Numbered from the stretch's first letter, positions 1-8,077 are shown. The stretch: DNA of 19,881 nucleotides from Saprospiraceae bacterium (GCA_021739805.1 JAIPBB010000053.1:1-19881); one strand, 5' to 3'. Numbers and translations: made by a program. The notes: a model not told the origin generated them from the sequence alone.

Positions 1-102
1 ACACGAAGTGTCGGGAGATTAACGATTAACGATTTACGATGTGTGAAATCTGCAATCGTTATTCGACATTCAATATTCAATATTCAATTATCAATTATAA
101 AT
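1..102. repeat. Gene-tail repeat block: C(GAA)G hairpin plus 7-bp tandem repeats
   Basis: Non-coding stretch from the window edge to the fdhA stop codon. Bases 1-11 read ACACGAAGTGT, a perfect 4-bp stem with a GAA loop. Bases 18-38 hold three 7-mers (ATTAACG, ATTAACG, ATTTACG). Bases 61-102 hold six consecutive 7-mers (ATTCGAC, ATTCAAT three times, TATCAAT, TATAAAT), which end exactly where the stop codon begins. I see no gene and no U-tract terminator for the fdhA transcript here. The block resembles the repeat cluster at 16771-16890 in style (short tandem words plus a GAA-loop hairpin) but not in exact sequence. The element may continue left of the window. Confidence 0.6.
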
Positions 103-2775
103 TTACACTTTCTCCACCCTAACAGCAGTCACCTTAGTTTCCGGTATTTTAGCAATTGGATCAATTGCAGAGTTTGTTATTTCATTTGTTGGTGTTTCAT
201 GAAAATGGAATGTTAATGAAACTGTTCCTGCAGGGACAATTTTAGTTATTAATGCTCTTGCTTTCACGTCTCCTCTGCGAGAGGTAATTTTTGCAAAATC
301 ACCATCCTGTAGATTTAATCTTTCCGCATCAATAGGATTTATTTTTAGTAGTTCTTCGCTGTTAAGAATGTTTAATCCTTTCACCCTTCGGGTCATTGTG
401 GCGGTGTGATAATGATACAAACTACGGTCAGTTGTAAGAAATAAAGGATAATCAATATCAGGAATTTCAGCCGGCTGAATATATCTTAATGGTAAAAACT
501 TACCTTTTCCGCTTGCAGTATTAAACTTTTCTTTATGAAGGAATTTTGTTCCGGGATGATTAACATCAGGACAAGGCCATTGTAAACCACCCTTTTCCAG
601 TCTTTCATAATTAATTCCTGCATAACTTGGAGTTATAGCCGAAATTTCCTGCATCACTTCTTCAGCAGAATTAAATTCAAATCCGGCTGCTCCCATTCTT
701 TTAGCAATCTGGCTGGTAATCCACCAATCGGGTTTTGAATCTCCAATTGGCTCAATTGCTTTTCTTACTCTTTGAACTCTTCTTTCGGTATTAGTGAAAG
801 AGCCATCGTTTTCAGCAAAACTTGCAGCAGGTAAAATCACGTGAGCAAAAGCAGTTGATTCTGTTTGGAAAATATCCTGAGCAACAAAAAAATCAATCTT
901 TTTAAGAGCTTCAACAACATGTTTTGAATTGGCTTCGCTAATCACAGGATTTTCACCAATCTGGTACATTGCCTTGATTTTCCCATTGTAAATTTCATCA
1001 AAAATTTCGGTGTGGGTTATTCCGACTTTAGCACTTAAATCTGTATTCCATGCTTTCTCAAACTTCTTTTGAACATCAGGATTATTAACTTTTTGGTAGC
1101 CTGTGTAAACATTTGGCAAAGCCCCAAGGTCACAAGCTCCCTGAACATTATTTTGTCCACGAAGAGGATTCACCCCTGAACTTGCTTTTCCAACATTCCC
1201 TGTTAATAATGCAAGATTTGATGTTGCAAGCACATTGTCAGTTCCGCATGTATGTTGGGTTATTCCCATTGCATAAAATATTGAAGCAGGACTGTTGCTT
1301 GCATACATTCTGGCTGCTTCGATAATTTTCTCTTTAGGAACGGTTGTGATTTTTGCAACTTCATCCAAATTGTAAGCCTGAACTGATTTGATAAATTCAT
1401 CATAATTTTCACAACGTTCTTTAATGAAAGCTTCATCCTGGAGATTTTCGTCAACAATAACTTTCATCATTCCCATCATTAAAGGAACATCGGTTCCTAA
1501 TTTTTGTTGAAGGAAAATATCAGCAAAATCGCAAAGGTCAATTCTTTTTGGATTTGCAACAATCAGTTTAGCACCGTTTTTAACAGCAATTCTCATTTTT
1601 GAACCCATAACAGGATGAGCCGAAGTTGTGTTTGTTCCAATCGCAAAAATACAAGCTGAATCTTTTATTTCATCAATGGAATTAGTCATTGCACCGCTAC
1701 CAAAACTTTGAGCTAATCCGGCAACAGAAGGCGAATGGCAAAGTCTTGCACAATGGTCAATATTATTGGTTTTTTGAACTGCACGTGTGAGTTTTTGAAT
1801 CACATAATTTGCTTCGTTTGTGCATCTTGCTGATGATAAAGTTGCAAATTCATCACCTTTATATTTTGCAAAATTTTCTGCAATTAAATCCAAAGCTTCA
1901 TCCCAGCTTGTTTCGACAAATTCTCCGTTTTTCTTAATAAGTGGAGTTTTTAATCTGTCAGGATGATTTATAAATTCGTAGCCATATCTTCCTTTAACGC
2001 ATAATTGTCCCTGGTTAACATTATTATCCTTTGAACCACTTGAACTTACAATTTTATCGCCACGAACTCCAAGATAAAGATTACATCCAACACCACAATA
2101 AGTGCAGGTTGTAAGAACTTCACGTATTGGTTTTTGAGTGTTTTTATGTGATAGTGCTCCAACCGGACATCTTGCAACACATTCACCGCAAGATTCACAG
2201 ATTGATTCAGCAAAGGGTTTGTCAGCAAATGCTGAAACCATAGTGCCAAAACCACGATTTGAAAAATCTATAGCATTACGTCCTTGTATTTCATCGCATG
2301 TTCTTATGCAAATTCCACAAATCACACATTTTTCATAATCAAGTTTGAAAAAAGGATTTGAGTCATCAATGGGATATTCTTTTGTTTCGTGTCTGTAATT
2401 CTTAAAACGATTTTCATCAATTCCTAAAAACTCACCTATTTTTTGAAGCTCACAATTATTATTTGAAGCACAATGTAAACAATCCTCATGATTATCTGTA
2501 ATAAGCAATTCAAAAGTAATTCCCCTGATTTTATCAAGTAATTCACCCTGAGTATTAATAATCAAACCATCTTCCACCATAGTTTCGCAGGAAGTTTTGA
2601 TTCCTCTTCCTTCAATGTCAACGAGACATAATCGGCATGCACCACTTGGTTTTAAATCGGGATGATTACATAAATTTGGGATATAAATTCCTTGTGCAAG
2701 GGCAGCTTCTAAAACTGATGTGCCGGTTTCGGCCGTAATTATTTGATTGTCTAAAGTGAAGTTAACTTTTGCCAT
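103..2775 (-). CDS. fdhA: NAD-linked formate dehydrogenase catalytic subunit (molybdopterin/Fe-S, Cys type)
   Basis: Catalytic subunit that oxidises formate to CO2 (or runs in reverse) at a Mo or W bis-pterin site; probably cytoplasmic because no signal peptide is seen. Domains in order: NuoG/HydA-like [2Fe-2S] domain (C36, C47, C50, C63); His-ligated [4Fe-4S] site (H96, C99, C102, C108); two ferredoxin clusters (C150/C153/C156/C160 and C193/C196/C199/C203); the Mo-enzyme [4Fe-4S] motif (C224, C227, C231, C259); then the molybdopterin domains. The active site shows HCARLCHSPSVAG with C346 (codon TGC) where many relatives have selenocysteine, followed by H347. NPLRGQNNVQGACDLG carries R539, matching the formate-binding Arg of E. 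coli FdhF. The C-terminal pterin-binding domain contains FHFHETPTNEIT. The length of 890 aa is normal for NAD-linked FdhA. The ATG lies 59 bp after the nuoF-like gene, so this is the last gene of a three-gene operon. Close alternatives such as NuoG or HydA are excluded by the formate dehydrogenase active-site motifs. Confidence 0.95.
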   Translation of the reverse strand: MAKVNFTLDNQIITAETGTSVLEAALAQGIYIPNLCNHPDLKPSGACRLCLVDIEGRGIKTSCETMVEDGLIINTQGELLDKIRGITFELLITDNHEDCLHCASNNNCELQKIGEFLGIDENRFKNYRHETKEYPIDDSNPFFKLDYEKCVICGICIRTCDEIQGRNAIDFSNRGFGTMVSAFADKPFAESICESCGECVARCPVGALSHKNTQKPIREVLTTCTYCGVGCNLYLGVRGDKIVSSSGSKDNNVNQGQLCVKGRYGYEFINHPDRLKTPLIKKNGEFVETSWDEALDLIAENFAKYKGDEFATLSSARCTNEANYVIQKLTRAVQKTNNIDHCARLCHSPSVAGLAQSFGSGAMTNSIDEIKDSACIFAIGTNTTSAHPVMGSKMRIAVKNGAKLIVANPKRIDLCDFADIFLQQKLGTDVPLMMGMMKVIVDENLQDEAFIKERCENYDEFIKSVQAYNLDEVAKITTVPKEKIIEAARMYASNSPASIFYAMGITQHTCGTDNVLATSNLALLTGNVGKASSGVNPLRGQNNVQGACDLGALPNVYTGYQKVNNPDVQKKFEKAWNTDLSAKVGITHTEIFDEIYNGKIKAMYQIGENPVISEANSKHVVEALKKIDFFVAQDIFQTESTAFAHVILPAASFAENDGSFTNTERRVQRVRKAIEPIGDSKPDWWITSQIAKRMGAAGFEFNSAEEVMQEISAITPSYAGINYERLEKGGLQWPCPDVNHPGTKFLHKEKFNTASGKGKFLPLRYIQPAEIPDIDYPLFLTTDRSLYHYHTATMTRRVKGLNILNSEELLKINPIDAERLNLQDGDFAKITSRRGDVKARALITKIVPAGTVSLTFHFHETPTNEITNSAIDPIAKIPETKVTAVRVEKV

Positions 2776-2834
2776 GCTTAAGTAGTTTTAAGTGCTTTTA
2801 GTTTAAAATAAAGTTTAAGTTCTTGGGCTGTTAA

Positions 2835-4712
2835 TTATTTAATTACGCCAGCCAATACTTCAATAGCGCCAAATTTAGTTGGGCATTTTTCAAAGCAAAT
2901 ACCACATTTAGTACAAAGATTTTGATTAATAGTATGAATTCCTTTGCGTTCACCGGTAATTGCACTCACGGGGCAATTTACTGCACATAGTGTACAACCT
3001 GTGCATTTTTCAGGAATTACTCTATATGACATAAGCGATTTACAAACTTTCGCAGGACATTTTTTATCTTTAATGTGAGCTTCATATTCATCTCTAAAAT
3101 ATCTGATTGTAGTCAGAACAGGATTTGGTGCTGTTTGACCGAGACCACATAAAGAGCCTTTCTTTACGGCTTCACAAAGTTCTTCTAATGTTTCAATATC
3201 ACCTTCTCTTCCTTTTCCTTGAGAAATGTCAGTTAAAATATCGAGCATTTGTTTTGAACCCAAACGGCATGGAATACATTTTCCACATGATTCTTTTTGA
3301 GTGAAATCGAGAAAGTATCTTGCAATGTCAACCATGCAATTATCTTCATCCATCACGACAATTCCTCCTGAACCCATAATTGAACCGACTTTACTTAAAG
3401 AGTCATAATCAACCGGAGTATCAAGTAATTCTTCAGGAATACAGCCACCCGATGGACCACCTGTTTGAACTGCTTTAAACTTCTTATCGTTAGTAATTCC
3501 ACCGCCAACTTCAAATATTAGTTCTCTAAGAGTTGTTCCCATTGGCACCTCAACCAATCCTGCTCGTTTTACTTTTCCAACGAGTGCAAAAGTTTTTGTT
3601 CCTTTGCTGCTTTCGCTTCCATACTCAGTGTACCATTCAGTACCATTTTGCATTATTAGTGCAACAGAAGCTAAACTTTCTACATTATTAATAATGGTAG
3701 GTTTTCCAAATAATCCTGAAACAGCAGGGAAGGGGGGACGAGTTCTTGGCATTCCGCGTTGTCCTTCGATTGAAGCAATCAATGCAGTTTCTTCGCCACA
3801 AACAAATGCTCCGGCACCTTCTTTAAGTTTTATTTTGAAATTAAATCCTGAGCCTAAAATGTCTTTACCTAAAAGTCCTAATTCTTCAGCCTGTGAAATT
3901 GCTAATCGTAATCTTTCCAAAGCAAGTGGATATTCTGCTCGGCAATAAATATAAGCTTCATCAGCTCCAATAGCATAGGAAGCTATAATCATTCCTTCAA
4001 GCAATGCGTGTGGGTCGCCTTCAAGTAATGAACGGTTCATAAATGCACCCGGGTCACCTTCATCGGCATTACAAATAAGATATTTTTTTTCGCTTTTTAC
4101 ATCATAACAAAATTGCCATTTTCTCCATGTCGGGAATCCGGCTCCGCCACGTCCTCTTAAACCGGAATCTTTAATAATATTAATGATTTCCTGCGGACTG
4201 TATTTTAAAGTATTTATTAATCCTTTATAACCGTTATTGGCAAAATAATGCTCAATTTTTGTGGGGTCAATGATTCCACATTTGAATAAATTTCTTCGAA
4301 CTTGATTCTTGAAAACCGGTGCAGAGAATAATTCCTCAATTCCATTAAGTTTTTCAGAATTCATCACACCCATTATACTTTCGAAAATGGGATTGCCACC
4401 AATAATATCTTCGTCAACAATTCTTTTTGCTAGTTTCTCATCAACATTCGAATAGCAAATTGCAGCTTGGTTTGGCTTAGACACATATATTAATGGTTCT
4501 GCATAACAGGAACCAATACATGCGACTTCAGTGATATTGAAATCTATATTGTTTTTCTTTAATTCTGAAATTATTACATCACGTGATTGTAATGCTCCGG
4601 CTGAACGTCCGCAAGTTGCGGCACCAACAAAAATATTTAGTTTGTCGTTAGTATATAGCTTTTCCCAATCCTTTTTTGATTGAGCTATTTTTTGTTCGAG
4701 TTTCTGTATCAT
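2835..4712 (-). CDS. NuoF/HydB-like NAD(P)H- and FMN-binding subunit of the formate dehydrogenase complex
   Basis: Flavin subunit that exchanges electrons with NAD(P) and, in bifurcating relatives, also with ferredoxin. Order of parts: an N-terminal thioredoxin-like domain (about 1-100) with C34, C65 and C69 (a fourth [2Fe-2S] ligand is not obvious); the NuoF core with GRGGAGFPTWRKW (187-199) and GAGAFVCGEETAL (299-311) for NADH and FMN; a [4Fe-4S] site at C476, C479, C482 and C522; a linker with H546, C552 and C557; and a C-terminal two-cluster ferredoxin domain (C570/C573/C576/C580 and C600/C603/C606/C610). At 625 aa it is longer than complex I NuoF (about 430-450 aa). The extra N- and C-terminal domains are those of HydB/HndC. 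The start codon overlaps the preceding stop in ATGA, indicating translational coupling. Bifurcation is inferred from architecture, not shown. The name hydB could apply, but the partner here is FdhA, not a hydrogenase. Confidence 0.93.
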   Translation of the reverse strand: MIQKLEQKIAQSKKDWEKLYTNDKLNIFVGAATCGRSAGALQSRDVIISELKKNNIDFNITEVACIGSCYAEPLIYVSKPNQAAICYSNVDEKLAKRIVDEDIIGGNPIFESIMGVMNSEKLNGIEELFSAPVFKNQVRRNLFKCGIIDPTKIEHYFANNGYKGLINTLKYSPQEIINIIKDSGLRGRGGAGFPTWRKWQFCYDVKSEKKYLICNADEGDPGAFMNRSLLEGDPHALLEGMIIASYAIGADEAYIYCRAEYPLALERLRLAISQAEELGLLGKDILGSGFNFKIKLKEGAGAFVCGEETALIASIEGQRGMPRTRPPFPAVSGLFGKPTIINNVESLASVALIMQNGTEWYTEYGSESSKGTKTFALVGKVKRAGLVEVPMGTTLRELIFEVGGGITNDKKFKAVQTGGPSGGCIPEELLDTPVDYDSLSKVGSIMGSGGIVVMDEDNCMVDIARYFLDFTQKESCGKCIPCRLGSKQMLDILTDISQGKGREGDIETLEELCEAVKKGSLCGLGQTAPNPVLTTIRYFRDEYEAHIKDKKCPAKVCKSLMSYRVIPEKCTGCTLCAVNCPVSAITGERKGIHTINQNLCTKCGICFEKCPTKFGAIEVLAGVIK

Positions 4713-5173
4713 TTTTTATTCCTTTCCTTGAAATATTCAGTAATTTTTTTCGGACTTAATTTCGCTTCAACTTTATCGTTTACCATCATGCAGGGAGCAA
4801 GACCACAAGCACCAATGCAGGCAACCGACTCAAGAGTATATTCCATATCTTCTGTTGTTTCTCCTTCTTTTATGTCTAGTTGCTTTTCAATTTCCTCAGT
4901 AATTCTTGGAGCACCTTTCACATGGCAGGCAGTGCCACGACAAACCATAATTTTATTTCTGCCGATTGGTGTAAACCTGAATTGAGTATAAAATGTTGCT
5001 ACACCATAAACCTGGCTTGATGGTACTTGTGCATATTCTGCAACTTTCAGCAAGGTCTCTTCCGGCAAATAGCCGTATTCAGACTGAACCTGCTGAAGAA
5101 GGGGTATTAAATTATCTGGTTTTCCTTCGTACTTGCATAGTACTTCATTAATGTCTTTTTCTTGAGTTTCCAT
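4709..5173 (-). CDS. NuoE/HydC-like [2Fe-2S] subunit of the formate dehydrogenase complex
   Basis: Small thioredoxin-fold electron-transfer subunit (154 aa, usual for the NuoE/HydC/HndA family, about 150-170 aa). The N-terminal helical part (about 1-60) includes LLQQVQSEYGYLPEE and VYGVATFYTQF, the family signature. The cluster is bound by C78 and C83 in CRGTACHVKG and by C119 and C123 in CIGACGLAPC. It is the first gene of the operon. Its stop overlaps the start of the nuoF-like gene by 4 nt, so the two products are probably made in fixed ratio. The promoter at 5303-5334 would give a leader of roughly 120 nt. No complex I membrane genes are nearby, so it belongs to a soluble formate dehydrogenase and not to respiratory complex I. 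Confidence 0.93.
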   Translation of the reverse strand: METQEKDINEVLCKYEGKPDNLIPLLQQVQSEYGYLPEETLLKVAEYAQVPSSQVYGVATFYTQFRFTPIGRNKIMVCRGTACHVKGAPRITEEIEKQLDIKEGETTEDMEYTLESVACIGACGLAPCMMVNDKVEAKLSPKKITEYFKERNKK

Positions 5174-5302
5174 AATAATTTCAGCGAATATTTAGTTGTT
5201 AAATTGTTTTAGAAAGTTATTGATTTTTTGAGGATTATAGTTTTTGAGATATAAAGTCATAATAAGTAAAATAATTCAGTAAATAAGTGTAAGTGGTAAC
5301 AA

Positions 5303-5334
5303 CAAAAATAGATAATACTATTTTCTTAGGCAAA
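5303..5334 (-). promoter_or_regulatory. Bacteroidota-type promoter of the formate dehydrogenase operon
   Basis: On the minus strand, TTTG (5334-5331) is followed after 20 nt by TATTTTTG (5310-5303), an exact TAnnTTTG -7 element. The spacing fits the known Bacteroidota sigma-ABfr pattern. Transcription would start near 5297, leaving about 120 nt before the nuoE-like ATG. It is the best two-box promoter found in the window. It separates the operon from fdhD upstream. Confidence 0.6.
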
Positions 5335-5343
5335 TAAATTGCC
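5329..5343. promoter_or_regulatory. Candidate operator: inverted repeat over the -33 element
   Basis: GGCAA-ATAAA-TTGCC is a perfect inverted repeat with 5-bp arms and a 5-nt centre. It overlaps the TTTG -33 element of the formate dehydrogenase promoter. The position would suit a repressor or activator site, but arms this short can occur by chance and no regulator gene is in the window. It does not match the FNR half-site pattern (TTGAT-ATCAA). Confidence 0.3.
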
Positions 5344-5436
5344 AGTAAATTGATTGTATCTTTTTTAGAAAATATTTTAAAGGAATTTTCAAAAGAATAA
5401 ATTTGGTGTAATCAAACAGATTATCAACTTGTTTTG

Positions 5437-6204
5437 TTAATATTGAATTCTTTCAGGCTTCGAATAAATATTCATTTTTCCACTTCTTGCAAAACCTATT
5501 AAAGTAATTTCTTTTTCACGGGCTATTTCAACTGCACGGCTCGTTGGTGCACTTCTGGAAATAATAATCGGGATACGGGAATAGAGAATCTTTAATATAA
5601 TTTCGGATGAAATTCGCCCTGTTGACAGAAGAACTTTGTCATTTAGATTAATATTGTTTTTTATCGCATTGCCAATTATTTTGTCAACGGCATTATGACG
5701 CCCGATATCATCTCTGAAAAGCAATAATTCATTTTTATCAGTAAGTGCTGCACTATGAACACCGCCGGTATTTGCGAAATTTTCAGATTTATGCTGAAGT
5801 TCATTCATCAATTCAAAAACTTTTTCAATGCTTATTTGAATATCAGATTTTATTTTTTCATTATAAAAATTATCAGCTTTATTAAAAAACATAGTTCCAC
5901 GTCCGCAACCCGATGCCTGCAATTTTATGAAATCAGTGTCATTAACTGATAATTCCTTTATTTCAATGTTAGCAATTTGATTTTTATGGTCAATATCAAC
6001 TCTTTTTATTTGTTCTTTATTTTGAATTATTCCGGCAGAAAACACATAACCAACAACCAAATCTTCCAAATCTTCATTTGAGCATAAAATCGTAACAAAT
6101 TCTTTTTGGTTTATATAAATCGTAAGAGAGGTTTCTTCTATCACAAAATCATCTGTGGTAAAAGCTTTTCCATTTTTTATTTTAAGAATTTCAAAGGATT
6201 TCAT
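5437..6204 (-). CDS. fdhD: FdhD, formate dehydrogenase accessory sulfurtransferase
   Basis: FdhD passes sulfur from a cysteine desulfurase to the molybdenum cofactor, giving the sulfido ligand that formate dehydrogenase needs for activity. It acts in the cytoplasm. Family blocks present: SGCGRGTMF (residues 99-107), NTGGVHSAAL (145-154), DDIGRHNAVDKIIG (165-178), STGRISSEII (194-203), SRSAPTSRAVEIA (216-228) and LIGFARSGKMNIY (235-247). C100 is the only cysteine at the catalytic loop, where E. coli FdhD has a CxxC pair; the single-Cys form is, from memory, common outside Proteobacteria. The length of 255 aa is normal. The gene starts 11 nt after ispF ends, so it is probably transcribed from the ispF promoter and possibly contributes read-through into the fdh operon. 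Its nearness to fdhA supports the substrate assignment. Confidence 0.95.
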   Translation of the reverse strand: MKSFEILKIKNGKAFTTDDFVIEETSLTIYINQKEFVTILCSNEDLEDLVVGYVFSAGIIQNKEQIKRVDIDHKNQIANIEIKELSVNDTDFIKLQASGCGRGTMFFNKADNFYNEKIKSDIQISIEKVFELMNELQHKSENFANTGGVHSAALTDKNELLLFRDDIGRHNAVDKIIGNAIKNNINLNDKVLLSTGRISSEIILKILYSRIPIIISRSAPTSRAVEIAREKEITLIGFARSGKMNIYSKPERIQY

Positions 6205-6215
6205 CTACTTGAAAT

Positions 6216-6701
6216 TTAAAATGATTTTTGAATTAACATCACAACAGCTTGTGCTGAAACACCTTCTTCCCTGCCAACAAATCCCAGACCTTCCGCTGTT
6301 TTAGCTTTAATAGATAATTGATTTTCATTTATCCTCATAATTAATGAAAGTGTCTTTTTCATTTCAGGTATATATTCTGAAATTTTAGGTTTTTCCAGGT
6401 TAATTGTTGAATCAATATTACCAATGACATATCCTTCTTTATTAATCAATTCAATAGTTTTCTGAAGCAATATTTTACTGTCAATATCAAAATATTCATA
6501 AGAATTATCAGGAAACTGAAATCCAATATCTCTCATATTGGCAGCTCCAAGCAATGCATCAATGATAGCATGAATAAGAACATCAGCATCTGAATGGCCT
6601 GTTGCCCCTTTAGAATAAGGTATTTCTATTCCCCCAATAAAAAATGGAATATCATTTTCAAGTTTATGAATATCTGTACCAAAACCAATACGGTTTACCA
6701 T
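6216..6701 (-). CDS. ispF: 2-C-methyl-D-erythritol 2,4-cyclodiphosphate synthase
   Basis: IspF cyclises CDP-ME 2-phosphate to MEcPP, with release of CMP, in the non-mevalonate isoprenoid pathway. Metal ligands are visible: D10 and H12 in GFGTDIH, and H44 in GHSDADVLIH. DIGFQFPD and KAKTAEGLGFVGREEGVSA are the other family blocks. I chose the ATG at 6701 (161 aa, MVNRIGFG), which matches the usual IspF N-terminus and length. A GTG at 6740 is in frame and would add 13 residues, but it overlaps the predicted -7 promoter element, so starting there is unlikely. The next gene, fdhD, follows after 11 nt, so the two are probably co-transcribed despite unrelated roles. Confidence 0.95.
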   Translation of the reverse strand: MVNRIGFGTDIHKLENDIPFFIGGIEIPYSKGATGHSDADVLIHAIIDALLGAANMRDIGFQFPDNSYEYFDIDSKILLQKTIELINKEGYVIGNIDSTINLEKPKISEYIPEMKKTLSLIMRINENQLSIKAKTAEGLGFVGREEGVSAQAVVMLIQKSF

Positions 6702-6739
6702 CTTGTTAAATTTAGAATTATCACAATTTGTTATTTCCA

Positions 6740-6747
6740 CAAAGGTA
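6740..6747 (-). promoter_or_regulatory. -7 element (TACCTTTG) upstream of ispF-fdhD
   Basis: The minus strand reads TACCTTTG, an exact TAnnTTTG match, 38 nt before the chosen ispF ATG. No TTTG is seen at the expected -33 position. The site supports the ATG at 6701 over the upstream GTG. Confidence 0.45.
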
Positions 6748-6844
6748 TAAAATTACAATTACACTAATGTGGTAATGCTAAAATGATTGAATGCGAGAAT
6801 ATGAAAAAACTCGAATGAAATAATATTGGAATTGCTTTTATAAA

Positions 6845-8077
6845 TTATTTCTCCACAGAAGGTTTGTTTTGATCCTGAAATGCATCGAAATCAAACAATA
6901 AAGTAAATCGTAGAGTATTCTCCAACGGGCTTCTAACATCAGAAGTTGCAGGAATTAAATAGGCAAAGTCTAAACCAAAAACATTGTATTTTAATCCTGC
7001 ACCAAGAGTGAAATACTTTCTATTTCCTTTGTATTTATGCTCGTGAAAATATCCGGCACGAATTGCAAATTGTTTGTCATACCAATATTCCAGTCCTGCA
7101 GAATAAGCTATTTCATGCAGTTCTTCTTTGGTTCCACCGGGAGCATCAGTGAATGAATTAAACATTCCGGTAACAATTCCTACATTTGGGTCTTTTCCTT
7201 GTGCTATCAAATAATTCCCATCGGTTCCCGGAATTGGTGCACCTGCTGAATCTCTAGCCCAGATTGGAGGTGTTGGAACTAAAAGTTTATTCATATCCAA
7301 CATTACTGATATTGTATTGTATTTGTCAAGGTCAACAGTCAGTGATGGACCAATACGTAAATTCATCGGTAAAAAGTCACGCTCAGTTGTTTCGGTGTAG
7401 GATATTTTGTTACCTAAGTTTGAGATATTTGTTCCAAAGGCAAACAAGGCATCCTGACCATTCATTTCAAATTTTTTCCTATAATAAACGGAGACATCGG
7501 ATGCAACTGCCTGACCCGGTTTGGATTTAGAACCTCCAACAAAAATTCCACCTGTTAAGTTTGAGTAAATATATCTTAGGCTAACCGCACCAGATAAATT
7601 GTCTGTAAATTTTCTTGAATACGCAACATCAACAGAAAATTCATTTGGACTAAAGCTTCCAATATCCTGTCCTGTTTTATCAGTAAAATTTATTTCTCCA
7701 AGTGAGAAAAATAGAAGAGAAGCTGATATTGCTTGATCTCTGCCAATTTTCTTGTAACCTGATAAATAAGCAAGGTAAATGTCATTTACTAATGCTCTTA
7801 GCCAAGGACTGTAAGAGACAGAAAATCCAAGGTCATCATCAATAAAGGCATATTTAGCCGGATTCCAGTGCTGTGAATTTGCATCCGGAGTTGATGATAC
7901 TCCGGCATCACCCATCCCACCTGATCTGGAATCGGGAGCAATCATTAAAAAAGGTACTGAAGTAGTAATTGTATTTACATCATCAGTAGTTTGTCCTAGA
8001 GTTTGATTGTAATTTTGAGTAAAGCCCTGAATTCCAAGAACCAACAGTAGAGCTAATATTATGTTTTTTTTGTTCAT
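6845..8077 (-). CDS. porV: Type IX secretion outer-membrane protein PorV
   Basis: PorV (LptO) is a 14-strand outer-membrane beta-barrel. It takes cargo from the T9SS translocon and delivers it to the PorU sortase for removal of the C-terminal signal and surface attachment. The protein is 410 aa with a Sec signal peptide (MNKKNIILALLLVLGIQGFT, cleavage near residue 20). The family block VPFLMIAPDSRSGGMGD starts at about residue 41 and is followed by DANSQHWNPAKYAF. The rest is alternating beta-strand sequence typical of the FadL-like PorV barrel. It lies 241 bp downstream of porU on the same strand, with its own -7 element, the usual gene pairing for this system. A PorQ paralogue is less likely because of the strong SPDANSQHWNPAK-type block and the partner gene. 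Confidence 0.93.
   Translation of the reverse strand: MNKKNIILALLLVLGIQGFTQNYNQTLGQTTDDVNTITTSVPFLMIAPDSRSGGMGDAGVSSTPDANSQHWNPAKYAFIDDDLGFSVSYSPWLRALVNDIYLAYLSGYKKIGRDQAISASLLFFSLGEINFTDKTGQDIGSFSPNEFSVDVAYSRKFTDNLSGAVSLRYIYSNLTGGIFVGGSKSKPGQAVASDVSVYYRKKFEMNGQDALFAFGTNISNLGNKISYTETTERDFLPMNLRIGPSLTVDLDKYNTISVMLDMNKLLVPTPPIWARDSAGAPIPGTDGNYLIAQGKDPNVGIVTGMFNSFTDAPGGTKEELHEIAYSAGLEYWYDKQFAIRAGYFHEHKYKGNRKYFTLGAGLKYNVFGLDFAYLIPATSDVRSPLENTLRFTLLFDFDAFQDQNKPSVEK

Noticed and set aside
1738..1740. Possible selenocysteine in the formate dehydrogenase active site
   Set aside because: The codon at the Mo-ligand position (C346) is TGC on the minus strand, a plain cysteine; no in-frame TGA is present.
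3604..3948. 114-residue open frame on the plus strand
   Set aside because: It lies entirely antisense inside the well-supported nuoF-like gene and shows no recognisable motif; a shadow of the real coding frame.
2835..5173. Respiratory complex I (nuoEF) genes
   Set aside because: The NuoF-like protein has HydB-type extra domains, the third gene is a formate dehydrogenase and not NuoG, and no membrane subunits are nearby.
6702..6740. Longer ispF starting at GTG 6740
   Set aside because: The 13 extra residues are not part of the IspF fold, and the GTG overlaps a good TAnnTTTG promoter box; ATG 6701 gives the normal length.
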